Assembly: GCF_033115175.1 (NCBI RefSeq)
Contig: NC_084839.1
Coordinates: forward strand, 37,681,501-37,745,500
Direction of reading: 5' to 3'
DNA length: 64,000 nt
Source: Lepus europaeus
Lineage: Eukaryota > Chordata > Mammalia > Lagomorpha > Leporidae
Notes under the pieces: model-generated
The model's database searches: none
Told to the model about the DNA's origin: nothing
The model's input: only the letters and a program-made list of their open reading frames with translations
Shown: positions 20,972 to 32,349 of the stretch, one piece after another
Position numbering within the stretch: the stretch's first letter is position 1
How the letters are laid out: each line of letters opens with the position of its first letter
Position numbers and translations under genes: made by a program

Positions 20972-22271
20972 TTGGTCCAGTAAATGTTAAACAAATATCC
21001 TGGAGACTAAGAGATCTCTGACATAAAAGGGTTTGTAGAACCATTGCATATGTAAGCCAGTAAGAAGCAGTCCCAGGACAAGTTCCTCCAGTCACCAGCA
21101 TCAAGGCTAAGTCATTGTTTGGGAAATGTCCATTAGATACAAAAAAGTCAGTGTACTCTTCAATGACAATTTGGGGAAAGGAAAGCTTAAACTGAGACTA
21201 CATTAGCTACAGACAAAAGAGGCGAGACAAAACAAGCGGGCAAAATTTGAGACGGATAGTCCATAAGGACAAGTATTTTTTTTTTGTTTGTTTGTTTGTT
21301 TTGTTTTGTTTCTTCATTGGCCGGGGTTGTAAGAAGAAGGTAAGGAGGCCTTGGTAGTCATCAGCTTTTTGAAGTTTTGAGCCAAATTTCAACATGTATT
21401 TAGAGATGTAGAACAGTTTTTGTAGTGATTGTCGGTTTGGTCCAACAATGTTAGCTAATCGATTTCTCCATAAATCTGCTCCCCTGTAACCTGAATCCTT
21501 AGTAATTAGATTTATGAGATATGAGAACTTTTATCTTATCTGGGACAAGAACATTAATTTCTCAGCAATTTTAGTTTCTGGATTGCTTCTTCAGTCATTA
21601 TGTTGCACATTTACAATATCAAATGTATGCTCATTTTAAACAAAGATTTATTCAGTAACAAGTTTTTTAGTTTTGGTTTTGGTTTAGGTCATGCTTTCCA
21701 TATTTGGGATATACCGAGGAGATAGTGATATCACCGTAATTAATCTTTTATTCCTCTCAAATGGAAAATGACTAAACGAATACCCTTTCTTCAACTCTTA
21801 TGTGAACATTTTGTTGGTTCTGATAAAATGGTAATATTTTCATATTACAAATAATTTTAAAATGCTTTCAGAAATGATGTTAAAATTGCCTCCGTGCTTA
21901 TGGCACTTCTATTTCACACATTTATTCAAATACTTCCTACTTCACAAAACCACTTGAGGGAAAAGAGACATTCTTCACCTTGGCTCTAGAAATGTGACAA
22001 CAGAGCAAAGCAATAGGCTTTCAAGATAACATAATTTCTATTTGCTTTTCTGCTTTCATTATTCACACTCCAATTCCAAAATCTACCCTGGAGTAGAATG
22101 ATGAGAGGATCTTTCAGTCAGTATAATGCAAGAATATTTCCTCTGTCAAACCATTTGAATTTGGTTACTTCATCAACAGACTTCTGGAAACACTCTGCTT
22201 GTGGCTTTGTGATTACATCACATTGTATTTCTTGTAAGCCCTGCTGCATTGGTATTATCATCTGCAAAGTT
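20972..22271. other. No recognised gene or repeat
   Basis: Apart from the second GTTT tract (21276-21312), I recognise nothing. Small ORFs lack recognisable features. Confidence 0.4.
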
Positions 22272-22597
22272 TCTTTCTTTTACTGTTTACATGAAAGACA
22301 GACAGAGACTGTCAGAAAGATAAAGAGAGGTCTTCCATTCTCCAGTTCACTCCTCAAAGGCCAACATCAGCCTGGGCTGAGCAAAGAAGAAACTAGGAGA
22401 CCAACATTCAATCTCAGTCTCCCACGTGGGTGGTAGGGACCTGACTTCTTGAGCCACTGCTGTTCCTTCTCAGAGTACAGGGAGCTGGAATGGAAGCAGA
22501 TCCAGGACTTGAATCCAGGCACTTTAATTTGGGTTGCAGGGTCCCAAAGTGGCATCACTGGGACAGCAATTACACTGTGCCAAATTCCTACCCTTGG
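22272..22597 (-). mobile_element. Older tRNA-derived lagomorph SINE
   Basis: Minus-strand copy of the same diverged SINE type as 15621-15957: ACATGAAAGACAGACAGAGA, TTCACTCCTCAAAGGCCAAC, CCACGTGGGTGGTAGGGACC, GGGAGCTGGAATGGAAGCAG and GACTTGAATCCAGGCACTTT (B-box region), ending in TGTGCCAAATTCCTACCCTT. Confidence 0.82.
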
Positions 22598-24989
22598 CAA
22601 AGTTTCTTTTGTTCAAGGAGATTTTTAACTTGGAATAGTAGTTAAATATCTGATCTAAGCATGTGACAAAATGGTTCCAAATACATCACATAGTTTGTTG
22701 CTAATTGAAGAAGAATGAAAAAAGGGATCCACAACCTTGCTGCATGTGGCTTATAATTCCATTTTATTATGTAGAGCTATCTGTACTTTCCAAACACAAG
22801 TGTAGGATGGGAATAACACATACGCTTGCATTCTGTTATTCAAAAGATTCACAGTGTTTGTTGAATGTCAATGAAACAGCATTACATTTTTCTTGTTTTC
22901 CCTTCTATAAATATTTATTCAGTTAAATTTTTACATTGCTAAGCTGTTTGAGACCAAGAAATCTCTCAGCAAGGAAGTCAAGTAGAAGCAAGATTGAATT
23001 CATCATCACCCCCAGAACTGTCAGATTTAAACATGATTTCTTGTTGTTTTGACATTTCAAATTTGCAATGCACAAAAGCCAGAAATAGTTAAATTACTAT
23101 TACCACTAATCTTCAGGTAAGAAACATACTTCAGGAAAAAACTTTTCAGTAATAACTTTTTAGATAGAAAACTATATACTTAGAATTCATTCATACTTTA
23201 AACATTATTTTAAATCTTTAACATTTATTTAAAATTGATGATAGCTACAACAATCACTTCAACTTTGTCATTTAAATTTTAGCCACCATAGATGGAATTA
23301 TATTCTTAATGCATACTTGTAAACTCTATTGTCGTGAAGCAAGATTGATATGAAAAAAATGTTATTGAATATTTCATTTTTCTACAACAATTTGTTTTTC
23401 TTCATCATCTTTAAATTCTTTATTATTCTTCAATTAAAGATGAATTAATAGGATATTCTTCCTTTAGTATTATTTTGGAGGACTTTTGTCCTCATAAAGT
23501 TTTGAAGTAAAATTTCTGAGAAAAATATTCAAAAGATTATTTTTATTAAAAGACTCATAATATGATTAAATAATAATAAAATTTAAATATAGTTCATACA
23601 GATAATTTTAAGGTTATTGTCAATCATAAACATCAAATAATTTCATAAAATTTAAGGAATAATACAATCTCTAATATTCTGTTTTAAATTTATAATATTA
23701 TTGTTACTTGGGTTCAAAAGCCTCACATACTTTTAAATGTCATGTAATTAATTATCAGTCATTATCAATAGCCATGTATGGGCCCTTCGTAATTGCTTCT
23801 GAACACAAAATTAATTGCTCTCATAATTAATTAATCATTCTTTTTTGCAATAACAAATGCATCTTTACATTTCACTGACTGGTTGAATTTCAGCATAAAA
23901 AAGCACATGAAGAAAGTGTCACTCGAGTTACATGTAGAATGCTTACTTGAAAGCAGATGCTGTGACACTTAACTTACATTCTAATTTCTTTCTGTCAGCT
24001 ATTAACTTCACTCATACACTGAGTAGGTAAGATGGCGCCTGATTATTGTGACCATGCTGCTGAGTTATGTAATGGACCCAGCAGGAGTCTGAAAACTAAC
24101 TCTGGAGCCAAATCTGGACCATCTTCTGTTTTTGCATTTCCCCATCATTTACAAATGGTTTTAAAATTTTAAGTGGCTGCACTTTAAATGATTATATAAA
24201 TGTCTAAATAATATCCTTAATGTTTATCTCTTGGCCAAAATTTCTAAATTGATTATTATCTGGCCTTTCACAAGAAAAAATGTGTGACCTCAGATTTTCA
24301 AAATCATGAAGTACCAGCAATGCCACTGAAGTGGCCTTTCAGTTATTTGGCCTTATGTGTAGTCTGATACCAAAAAAAGAGATGTCAAAGCAGCTTCGGC
24401 TGCATGACGGCCTTGATCTCCCTAATAACATCTGCACCTCATACTATTTTTTCCTAAGGAAAAAGGAAAAGTCTTTTTATCAGTTCCTAAGGCGGATCTC
24501 TCTCACACACAAAATTACCACTCTGTGCTATAGGAAAGTAGAACATGGCATTCTCAAATCAGTATTTTCATATGTTTCAAGAATGATACTTAAAGGTGAA
24601 AACATTTTATTTTTAAATACTAGGTGAAAACCAGTGATAGAAATAACTTCCTTGGCAGCAATTTTATGTCTTGAGAATCTGTTCCAAATCATGAAGGTAT
24701 CAATTTTCATGAAATGATTGAAAAAAAAATGTAAGTATTGCATCAACCAGATGGGGAAATAAGAAAATCAGATATCTAAGAGCCTTGCACAGCTTGTCCA
24801 TTCAGAGGTAATTTCTCCCACATGTCCTCATGTGGGCATTCTCTGCTCCTCTCTGTGACTCTTAGTCTGGGAATTAAAAAGCTTTGTGAGGGAGGATTGC
24901 TGCTTTGGGCACAAGTTTCAAAATGATAGGAGAGAATGACATTAGTGGGAGGAATAGCATTTGTTAGGATTTGATTTGCTTTTGCTTTG
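22598..24989. other. AT-rich stretch without recognised gene or repeat
   Basis: About 2.4 kb of AT-rich DNA. At 23740-23840 it carries a cluster of TAATTA words: overlapping pairs at 23745-23754 and 23824-23833, plus TTAATTGC at 23811-23818. That is typical of some homeodomain-bound conserved elements. No ORF has supportive features. Confidence 0.4.
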
Positions 24990-25125
24990 TTTTAATGCAC
25001 CCTCTTGGCATAGGTAATATTATTTCCATTGTACAAGTGAGACAGCTAAATGGTTATGCCACTTAACATGACAGAGCTAGTCAGTGTTGAAGCCAGGATT
25101 CAGACTGCTAACTTTATACTGTCAC
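24990..25125 (-). mobile_element. MIR SINE
   Basis: Minus-strand MIR: GCATAGGTAATATTATTTCC, ATTGTACAAGTGAGACAGCT, ACTTAACATGACAGAGCTAG and TGAAGCCAGGATTCAGACTG follow the MIR core order ('ccattttacagatgag...aaggtcacacagctag...gggattcgaaccc'). Confidence 0.82.
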
Positions 25126-25156
25126 TGACAGAAAGCAGTGTTTATTTGTTGTTTAG

Positions 25157-25350
25157 ATTGGTATATTTATTTCAAAGGCTGAGTTACAGAGAGAGGAGAA
25201 GGAGAGACAGAGAGAGAGTTTCCATACCCTGTGTCAGACTCCCAATGGCTACAACAGTGTTGGACCAAGTAGAAGCCAGGAGTTTGTGAGGAGGACTAAG
25301 GCTCCAACACAGGTGTAGTTTGCATTATGTATACAACAGTTCTACACCAG
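25157..25350 (-). mobile_element. C-repeat SINE, diverged and 5'-poor
   Basis: Minus strand: TATTTATTTCAAAGGCTGAG, a GAGAGAGG-rich tract (25188-25220), a CCCAATGGCTACAACAGTGT segment and AGTAGAAGCCAGGAGT. The tRNA-like head is degraded, so the right boundary is approximate. Confidence 0.7.
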
Positions 25351-25521
25351 CGCACCTTTGGTGATTCATCCCCTGGCCTAGAATGGAAGAAAATGGAAAT
25401 GTTGTGAAAGAAGTGGAATCTCAATTCCTTCTCCATATCCTCGCATTTTACCTAGAGAAGTATTCTAAGTACAGACACATATACAGTGCACAAAGTGCTA
25501 ATGATTATTTAAAAGGTGAGA

Positions 25522-25543
25522 AACACACACACACACACACACA
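25522..25543. repeat. (CA)n microsatellite
   Basis: About 10 CA units. Confidence 0.95.
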
Positions 25544-26910
25544 GGAGGGCATAGCTCAGGGAAAGAGTGGGCCAGGAAGGGAAAGAGGTAAGCAGGGAAG
25601 TAGAGACACAGTGTCTCAGCAGCCTGTCTCCTCCACAGAGAGTGGACCCCTCCCAGTTGCAGGCCTCTTACATGAGGTTGGAAGTGGAGTGGTTACAGCA
25701 CAGCTCCCCTGGGTCCCATTGAGGGAAGATAACCTGGGAAAGGGATTATTTCACTAATAGGTAGGCAGATAGGATTACATGGGATAGGGGAGGTGTGGTT
25801 TCCTGTTTTGGCCCTATCTAGCTATCTGCTTACCCCAAATCAAAGAGACATTGCAGGAGGCTTCAATGGTATTTCTTATAGCATCGGCAGAAGTTAAGCC
25901 AACTTTCAGAGAGCTCTATTTTGCTACACATACACACTGTACAGGGCTCTATACATAGATAAATATCTACATTTCTGTGAATATCCACTATAGATACAGA
26001 GAATTATTGGTATCCTTACCATCAATATTTGTTTGTCATTGGCACCCATCAGGAGAGATAAAATATGACAATGGGAAGACCCCTGTATCAAAAGGCCTGA
26101 ATTCTTTACTCCTATGCAATTTTTCCTCAGCAAGTTTCTTGTCTCCTCTGCAGGAATTTCCATACACATTGGAGGCAGACAATAATAATTACTGCTCTGC
26201 CTACCTCACTATGTCTTTTAATGATCCGGTAACACATTAAAATAAAGCTTGAACACTGTAGAATAATCTGCAAATATAAGTCCTGTTCTCATTCCCATTG
26301 TAACATTCCATCCCCACAGCTCTGTTTCTCAATGATTGTGTTTGTTTCACATGCGTGTTTTAATGTCATCCTTCTAGAAGATATGGCAAAACAGACTTTA
26401 GACATTTGCAAATATCTCAAGTGTAGGCAGAAGCATATAAAACTGACAGCCAACCGACAGCCTAAAATTAAGGCATCAATCCACATGATGGTATGAGTCA
26501 TGAGCATGATTGAATGGCATTCTTTCACTCTGAGTCGTATTCTCTGACATCAGAGAGCAAAAACAAAATATTGTTTAAGTATCAGTCCTCAATACATCAA
26601 AGTAATAGAAGGTGGGTTCTTCTCTATAATTTTTACCTAGATGTTTGATTTCCCACAGTATGAATGGGAACATGAAATATCAAAAACTTTGATAATCAAT
26701 ATCAAAAATTTTTAAATGTATATTTTATCAAACTCAGAAATCTCAGGTATAGGAATTTATCATAAGTAAATATTTAAAGATGTAAACTAGATGTATATAA
26801 AGCACAGTATGTTACATAATGTGAAAAGAAATGAAAACAATATGAAAGTATAGCAATAGAAGAATGATCAAATACATCAATATATTCCTACATTCATATT
26901 ATAGAAAAGA
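25544..26910. other. No recognised gene or repeat
   Basis: The segment at 25544-25740 is less AT-rich than its surroundings, and a 124-codon ORF overlaps it. That ORF runs through the CA microsatellite and has no recognisable domain. Confidence 0.4.
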
Positions 26911-26911
26911 T

Positions 26912-26952
<41 letters not shown>
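26911..26952. repeat. (TA)n(TG)n compound microsatellite
   Basis: TA units at 26911-26930 pass directly into GT units at 26931-26952. Confidence 0.97.
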
Positions 26953-27639
26953 CTTGAACCATGAACATTGCCCAAGACAACGGCTTCTTCATCTTAGAAA
27001 AGTTATGTTGAAAGTAATATTCTTTCTTTATAAATTCATTTTTTTTATTCTGAATAGAATTCCAAATATGTTTTTCTGGTCATCTGTTGATGAATATTTA
27101 GGTCGTTTTCAGCTTTTGCCTACTACATAATAAGTTTCTAATAGTATTCATGTACTAAAGTTTTATTGAATATTCTTTCCTTTTTCTTGAGTAAATGCCC
27201 AAGAAAAGAACACGTTGGGAGTGTGTTAATGGAATACTTAACTTGTTAAGGTATGTCCATGATATTTTCAAAGTGGTTTTATCTTTACAATCACACCAAC
27301 AGTGAATGAAAGTTTTTTTTTTTATTGTTCTATATCTTCTCCAGTAAGAGTATAGTCATCTGTAAGCTCACTATCCTATTGGTACCTTGTATTCTTAATT
27401 TACATTTCTCTGATGATTAATAATGTTGGACATCTTTGCAGGGGCATATTTGCTGTCTATGTATCTTCTGTGGTGAAGTGTTTCATTTTTTGACATTTAA
27501 CCCATTTTATTGAGTTGGGAAGGTTCTATAAATATTTAGATAAACATCTTTTGCCTGATAAATGATTTTCAAATATTTTCTTCCAGTTCGTGGCTTCCAT
27601 TTTCATTTGTGACAATTTTTGAAGAGGAAATTTAAATTT

Positions 27640-27978
27640 GTGTGTGTGTGTGTGTGTTTGATAGGCAGAGTTACATACAGAGAGAGGGAGAGACAGAGAG
27701 AAAGGTCTTCTGTCCACTGGTTCACTCCCCAAATGGCCACAACGGCCAGAGCTGAGCCAATTGAGCTTCTTCTAGGTTTTCTAACTTCTTCTAGGAGCCA
27801 AGAGCTTCTTCCAGGTCTCTCATGTAGGGGCAGGGGCCCAAGCACTCAGGTCAACTTCCACTGCTTTCCCAGACCATAAACAAAGAGCTGTATTGGAACA
27901 GGAGCAGCCAGGACAGGAACTGGCGCTCATATGGGATGCTGGCACCTCAGGCAGAGGCTTAACCTACTATGCCTCATG
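27640..27978 (-). mobile_element. C-repeat SINE inserted in the ancient L1
   Basis: Minus strand. A (TG)n run (27640-27657) is followed by GATAGGCAGAGTTACATACA, GGTCTTCTGTCCACTGGTTC, CACTGCTTTCCCAGACCATA and GGCGCTCATATGGGATGCTG. A small internal duplication of CTTCTTCTAGG is visible near 27768-27796. Confidence 0.93.
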
Positions 27979-28322
27979 AGTTTTTTTTTTTTTTAATCAA
28001 GTCAAATGTATTAAATTCTTCACCATAATTTTATATATTTCTAAATGTTTGCAAAATCCAAGGTCACTAACATTTCAATCATTTGATTCTAAAATGTTTT
28101 ACTTTTAGCTTTTATAGTTAATTATATGCCAATTTTAAATTATTTTTATATATGATATTATGTACTGGCTAAAGATCACTTTATAAACATGGCCATCTAA
28201 AGGGCCCAGCAGTATTTGTTGATAATACACATCTTTTCATACTGAATTGTTTTGGCGCCTTTGTCAAATATAATTTGTGGGGTTCTATTCTAGGACTCTT
28301 GTTTTATTGACATGCTTTTTTT

Positions 28323-28632
28323 ATTTTTTTTTATTTGACAGAGTTAGTGAGAGAGAGAGACAGAGAGAAAGGTCTTCCTTCTGTTGGTTCACCCCCCCAA
28401 ATGGCTGCTACGGCCAGAGCTAGGCCAATTTGAAGACAGGAGCCAAGTGCCTCCTCCTTGTGTCCCATGCGGGTGCAGGGCCCAAGCACTTGGGCCATCC
28501 TCCACTGCCTTCCCGGGCCACAGCAAAGAGCTGAACTGGAAGAGGAGCAACCGGGACTAGAACTCGGCACCCACATGGGATGCCGGTGCTGCAGGCAGAG
28601 GATTAACCAAGTGAGCCACGGCGCCGGCCCCA
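28323..28632 (-). mobile_element. C-repeat SINE with target-site duplication
   Basis: Minus strand. The T-rich start is followed by GACAGAGTTAGTGAGAGAG, GGTCTTCCTTCTGTTGGTTC, GCACTTGGGCCATCCTCCAC and the head complement GAGCCACGGCGCCGGCCC. It is flanked by ACATGCTTTTTT at 28310-28321 and 28633-28644. It landed in the T tract (tail) of the SINE at 28646-29015. Confidence 0.95.
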
Positions 28633-28645
28633 ACATGCTTTTTTT

Positions 28646-29015
28646 TAAAAAGAAAAAGATTTATTTATTTATTTGAAAGTCAGAGTTACACAGAAAGAGA
28701 AGGAGAAAGGAGAAGGAGAAGGAGAAGGGATGAGAGAGAGAGAGAGAGAGAGAGAGAAATCCTCCATCTGCTGTTTCACTCTCCAATTGCCCAAACGGCC
28801 GGAGCTGTGTCTATCCAAAGCCAGATGCCAGGAGCTTCTTCCTGGTCACTCACACAGGTACAGGGGCCCAAAAACTTGGGCCATGTCCTACTGCTTTCCC
28901 AGGCCACAGCAAAGAGCTGGATTGGAGGTAGAGCACCTGGGACCTAAACCAGTGTCCATGGGTATGCCAGCACTGCAGGTGGTGGCCCTACCATCTACAC
29001 CACAGTGCTGGCCCT
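28646..29015 (-). mobile_element. C-repeat SINE (older type)
   Basis: Minus strand: AAAAAGATTTATTTATTTAT tail complement, a GA-rich tract (28695-28755), CAATTGCCCAAACGGCCGGA, GCCATGTCCTACTGCTTTCC and CACCACAGTGCTGGCCC at the head. The flanks TGACATGCTT (28308-28317, displaced by the later SINE) and TGACCTGCTT (29015-29024) look like its target-site duplication. Confidence 0.93.
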
Positions 29016-29030
29016 GACCTGCTTGTTCTT

Positions 29031-29397
29031 TTTTTTTAAATTTTTTTTATTTTTTATTTATTTTTTTATTTTTGACAGGCAGAGTGGACAGTGAGAGAGA
29101 GATAGAGAGAAAGGTCTTCCTTTTTGCCGTTGGTTCACCCTCCAATGGCCGCCGCGGTAGCGCGCTGCGGCCGGCGCACCGCGCTGTTCCAATGGCAGGA
29201 GCCAGGTGCTTCTCCTGGTCTCCCATGGGGTGCAGAGCCCAAGCACTTGGGCCATCCTCCACTGCACTCCCTGGCCACAGCAAAGAGCTGGCCTGGAAGA
29301 GGGGCAACCAGGACAGGATCGGTGCCCCGACCGGGACTAGAACCCGCTGTGCCGGCGCCGCAAGGCGGAGGATTAGCCTGTTGAGCCACGGCGCCGG
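29031..29397 (-). mobile_element. Young C-repeat SINE (CSINE2-type) with 12-bp target-site duplication
   Basis: Minus strand, full length: T/A-rich tail complement, TTTTGACAGGCAGAGTGGAC, GGTCTTCCTTTTTGCCGTTG, the CpG-rich GCGCGCTGCGGCCGGCGCAC block, AGGATTAGCCTGTTGAGCCA and CGGCGCCGGC. It is flanked by CTGCTTGTTCTT at 29019-29030 and 29398-29409, an exact match. Long ORFs on both strands here are SINE artefacts. Confidence 0.97.
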
Positions 29398-29431
29398 CTG
29401 CTTGTTCTTATTCACTCCAATGTCACAGTCT

Positions 29432-30120
29432 TTTTAACTTTTTTGTAAATAAAGAAAACAGATACCATGTATTTCATAGATACAATCTTAAGAAGGTAAT
29501 AATACTTCCCCCACTCTCTCCATCGCTCAATCCCCCACTCCTTCCTTTCTTTTTTCCCTTAATTTTGCAATGCTATACTTTCAATTTACTTTAGAATCAC
29601 AGTATTAATGCACCACTAAGAATAATGTTCAATAAGTAAGACGTAAAGACCACCGTTCCACAGGATAGAAAAGGACTACAAACAATAATCAAATCATAAC
29701 ATGTCAGTTTCATTCTTATATGTGGTTTTTTTGTACTCTGTATTAACTACCACATGTCAGTCAAACCATGATATTTGTCTTTTGGGGACTGGGTTATTTC
29801 ACTAAGCATGATGGTCTTCAGCTGTGTCTGTTTCATTGCAAAAGACAGGATTTCATTCTTTTTTATGCCTGTATGTATACATGCTGCAATTTCTTTATCC
29901 AGTCATCAGTTGATAGACATCTGAGTTAATTTCATATCTTAGCCATTTATGAATAGAGCTGCTATTAACACATGTACAAATAATTCTTTCATTTGCTGAT
30001 TTCATTTTGTTTGTGTAAATTCCCAGGAGTGGAATGGCTGGGTCATATTTAGATCTTTCTGTAGATTTTTGAGGAATCTCCATATTATTTTCCTTAATGG
30101 TTGTACTAGTTTACATACCC
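29432..30120 (-). mobile_element. L1 3' end inserted in the ancient L1
   Basis: Minus-strand, 5'-truncated L1. The T-rich tail complement is followed by the 3'UTR (CATGTATTTCATAGATACAA, a C-rich block, TTTGCAATGCTATACTTTCA). From about 29760 comes the ORF2 C-terminus, whose 62-codon open piece at 29895-30083 contains KYDPAIPLLGIYTNK, the usual L1 C-terminal motif. The flanking ancient L1 sequence resumes at about 30121. Confidence 0.9.
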
Positions 30121-30515
30121 ACAATATTATTCCTGGAGCTTTATAGTAAATCTTAAAACCAAGTAGTGCAATTTTTCCAACTTGGTTATTTTTCAGATAT
30201 GTTTTTCATATCCTAGCTCCTTTTAATTTTTGTATTCATTTTATATCTGTAAATACTACAAAGGTAATTGCTAGAATTTTGGTTGGAATTATGTTGGCTC
30301 TTTAAATCAACTAGATGACAATTGATACCTTAAAGTATGAATCTTTTGATGCATAAACATGGTAAATCTCACCACTAGGCTCTGTAATTTCTGCCACCAA
30401 TATTGTATATAAATTTCCTTCTATATGTAGCATAATTATATGTGTAAATACATATATATATATTCCATCAAGTTTATTTCTAAGTAATGTCATTTTCAAA
30501 GTTTTTCAAGTATAA

Positions 30516-31211
30516 GTATAATTTTGCAAGTTATAAATGCAGTTAACTTTTTATATATTAAGCTGAGATGTATAAAACTCACTTATTATGTCATGAAACA
30601 ATGACAGTTTCTTTTTGTTCCCAAACACAAACTCTAGAAATTATTCTAAAAAGGAGGGAGGGAAAAGAAGGGAAGGGAGGAGGGAGGGAGGGAGGTAAGA
30701 AAGAAAATACTTTCCAATGACTCAGAAATAGAAAATAATACCTCACTTTTCCACAACTTGCCTTTATTTTGACTGGCCAGACAATTCCTCTGAGAATTAG
30801 TTCATTGATAAGTGATAAATTTAAATCTGTTGAAAGGAGTAGCTGAGATCAACTGATTTAACACGTGTGAATGTTTTTATAGTACAAAACAAAAGTTACC
30901 AATTCATGTAATTTAGGTTTGAGAGCCTCCATGTTTATTCTGTTTAGTGTTTTATTATTTGCATAATATTATGTTGCAAATGTGTTGCATTTTATTATCC
31001 ATAATCTTTATTTATCTTATTTCACACCAAGAATTCAAAGACTGAGGTAAAACTGTGCATTGCTGTTTTATGATTAATGTTTCCTTATAAAGAGAAAAAG
31101 AAAGAGAAATAGAAAAATAGTTAAATGTCACATTTTCATATGAATTCCACATTTGCAAAAAAAAAAAAAAAACTTGAGCTATCGAATTGTAAGCAATTCT
31201 TGGGAAGTTTC
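30516..31211. other. Unassigned sequence with a purine-rich microsatellite
   Basis: Contains an impure (GGGA/GGAA)n tract at 30648-30702 and an A run at 31158-31173. Nothing else recognised. Confidence 0.5.
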
Positions 31212-31835
31212 AGTTTTTTTTAATCTTTTTTTAAAATCTTATTTAAGGTGGCCGGCGCTGTGGCTTAACAGGCTAATCCTCCGCCTTGCGGTGCCAGCAC
31301 ACCGGGTTCTAGTCCCAGCTGGGGCGCCGGATTCTATCCCGGTTGCCCCTCTTCCAGGCCAGCTCTCTGCTGTGGCCTGGAAAGGCGGGTGCTTGGGCCC
31401 TGCACCCGCATGGGAGACCAGGGGAAGCACCTGGCTGGCTCCTGGCTTTGGATCAGCACGGTGCGCCTACCGCGGCGGCCATTGGAGGGTGAACCAATGG
31501 CAAAAAGGAAGACCTTTCTCTCTCTCTCTCTCTCACTATCCACTCTGCCTGTCAAAAAAAAAAAAAAATCTTATTTAAGGTATACAAATTTTGTGTATTT
31601 TATATATATATAGACTTAGGAACATAGTGATACTTCCCACCTTACTCTTCCTCCTACCCATGCTCCAACCTTTCTTCCTTCTCCCTCTCCTATTCCCACT
31701 CTTAATTTTTTACAAAGGTCTATTTTCAGTTTACTTTATAATAATAAGGTTAACCCTACACTAAGTAAAGAAATTGTATGAAGAAAAATACACTGTTCCT
31801 CAACAGTAGAGACAAGGGCTGTAAACAATCATCGG
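31212..31835 (-). mobile_element. L1 3'UTR fragment, split by a SINE
   Basis: Antisense lagomorph L1 3'UTR in two pieces, 31212-31249 (T-rich tail complement, AAAATCTTATTTAAGGT) and 31582-31835 (ATACAAATTTTGTGTATTTT, GGAACATAGTGATACTTCCC, a C/T-rich block, GGGCTGTAAACAATCATCGG). This is a clean reference for the L1 part of the chimera at 7157-7280. Confidence 0.92.
31250..31564 (+). mobile_element. Young C-repeat SINE (CSINE2-type) with perfect 17-bp target-site duplication
   Basis: Plus strand, full length: GGCCGGCGCTGTGGCTTAAC, GGGTTCTAGTCCCAGCTGGG (B-box), CACCCGCATGGGAGACCAGG, CACTCTGCCTGTC and a poly(A) tail. AAAATCTTATTTAAGGT is repeated exactly at 31233-31249 and 31565-31581. Small internal changes include a duplicated GGCT near 31436. 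The ORFs of up to 141 codons here are artefacts. Confidence 0.98.
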
Positions 31836-32041
31836 TTTCCATTGTTAATGTCTAGCTGGACTGCCTACCTCTAACACTGGCAGCCTAAGAAAACTCCCAG
31901 AAGATGGTAAACCATGGGAGTCCTTTCCCTTGCTCAGACAAGTTTCATGCACTTCATGACAGGGTGCAGGTAAACAACATGTAAGGCCTGTCCAAGCTAT
32001 GGCTACAGCTTTTATTGAATTTGGCAATTCACAAACAAAAG
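31836..32041. other. Unassigned
   Basis: About 200 bp of more complex sequence; a 60-codon minus-strand ORF has no recognised relatives. Nothing else is supportable. Confidence 0.35.
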
Positions 32042-32190
32042 GAAAAAAAATGAAAGGAGGAGAGAGAGAGAGAAGGAAGGAAGGAAGATAGAGAAAAGAA
32101 AGGAAAGAAGGAAGGAAGGAAGGAAGGAAGGAAGGAAGGAAGGAAGGAAGGGAGGGAGGGAGGGAGGGAGGGAGGGAGGGAAGGGGAAAA
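32042..32190. repeat. (GGAA)n/(GGGA)n purine microsatellite
   Basis: A long purine strand: GA, then GGAA units (32107-32150), then GGGA units (32150-32180). Probably hypervariable. Confidence 0.96.
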
Positions 32191-32349
32191 TCTTTAAAGA
32201 AATAGCAGTAAATGACATCAGAGAAATTGGAGTTTTAATAGGGACTTTTCTTCATGATTATGTCCACACTTTTACTAGATTCACCTCTATCAAAACATCA
32301 TTTTGTAAAGGCAAAACGAAATAGATGTTTTATTGATCATTATAAACTA

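Larger units (their letters stand above)
27040..30515 (-). mobile_element. Ancient L1 ORF2 region (host of five later insertions)
   Basis: Antisense ancient L1, read in pieces: 27040-27639 (GGTCATCTGTTGATGAATAT, AACAGTGAATGAAAG, TACATTTCTCTGATGATTAA), 27979-28322 (TTTTGGCGCCTTTGTCAAAT, GGGGTTCTATTCTAGGACTC), 29398-29431 (TTCTTATTCACTCCAATGTC) and 30121-30515 (CTTTATAGTAAATCTTAAAA, TTTCTAAGTAATGTCATTTT). Joined, these follow the normal order of antisense L1 ORF2. The gaps are filled by SINEs at 27640, 28323, 28646 and 29031 and by a younger L1 at 29432. No open frame survives. Confidence 0.8.

Noticed and set aside
23925..23990. Two similar stretches (GTGTCACTCGAGTTACAT and GTGACACTTAACTTACAT)
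   Set aside because: Only about 70 percent alike over some 22 bp and without further copies; not enough to call a repeat.
29072..29437. Several long overlapping ORFs on both strands (84-122 codons)
   Set aside because: They coincide with a GC-rich young C repeat; the same ORFs recur in other SINE copies (31153-31578, 36097-36467, 48136-48363, 50021-50350).
32042..32190. Possible CRISPR-like or regulatory repeat array
   Set aside because: It is a plain GGAA/GGGA microsatellite with no spacers; CRISPR arrays are not expected in this mammalian DNA.
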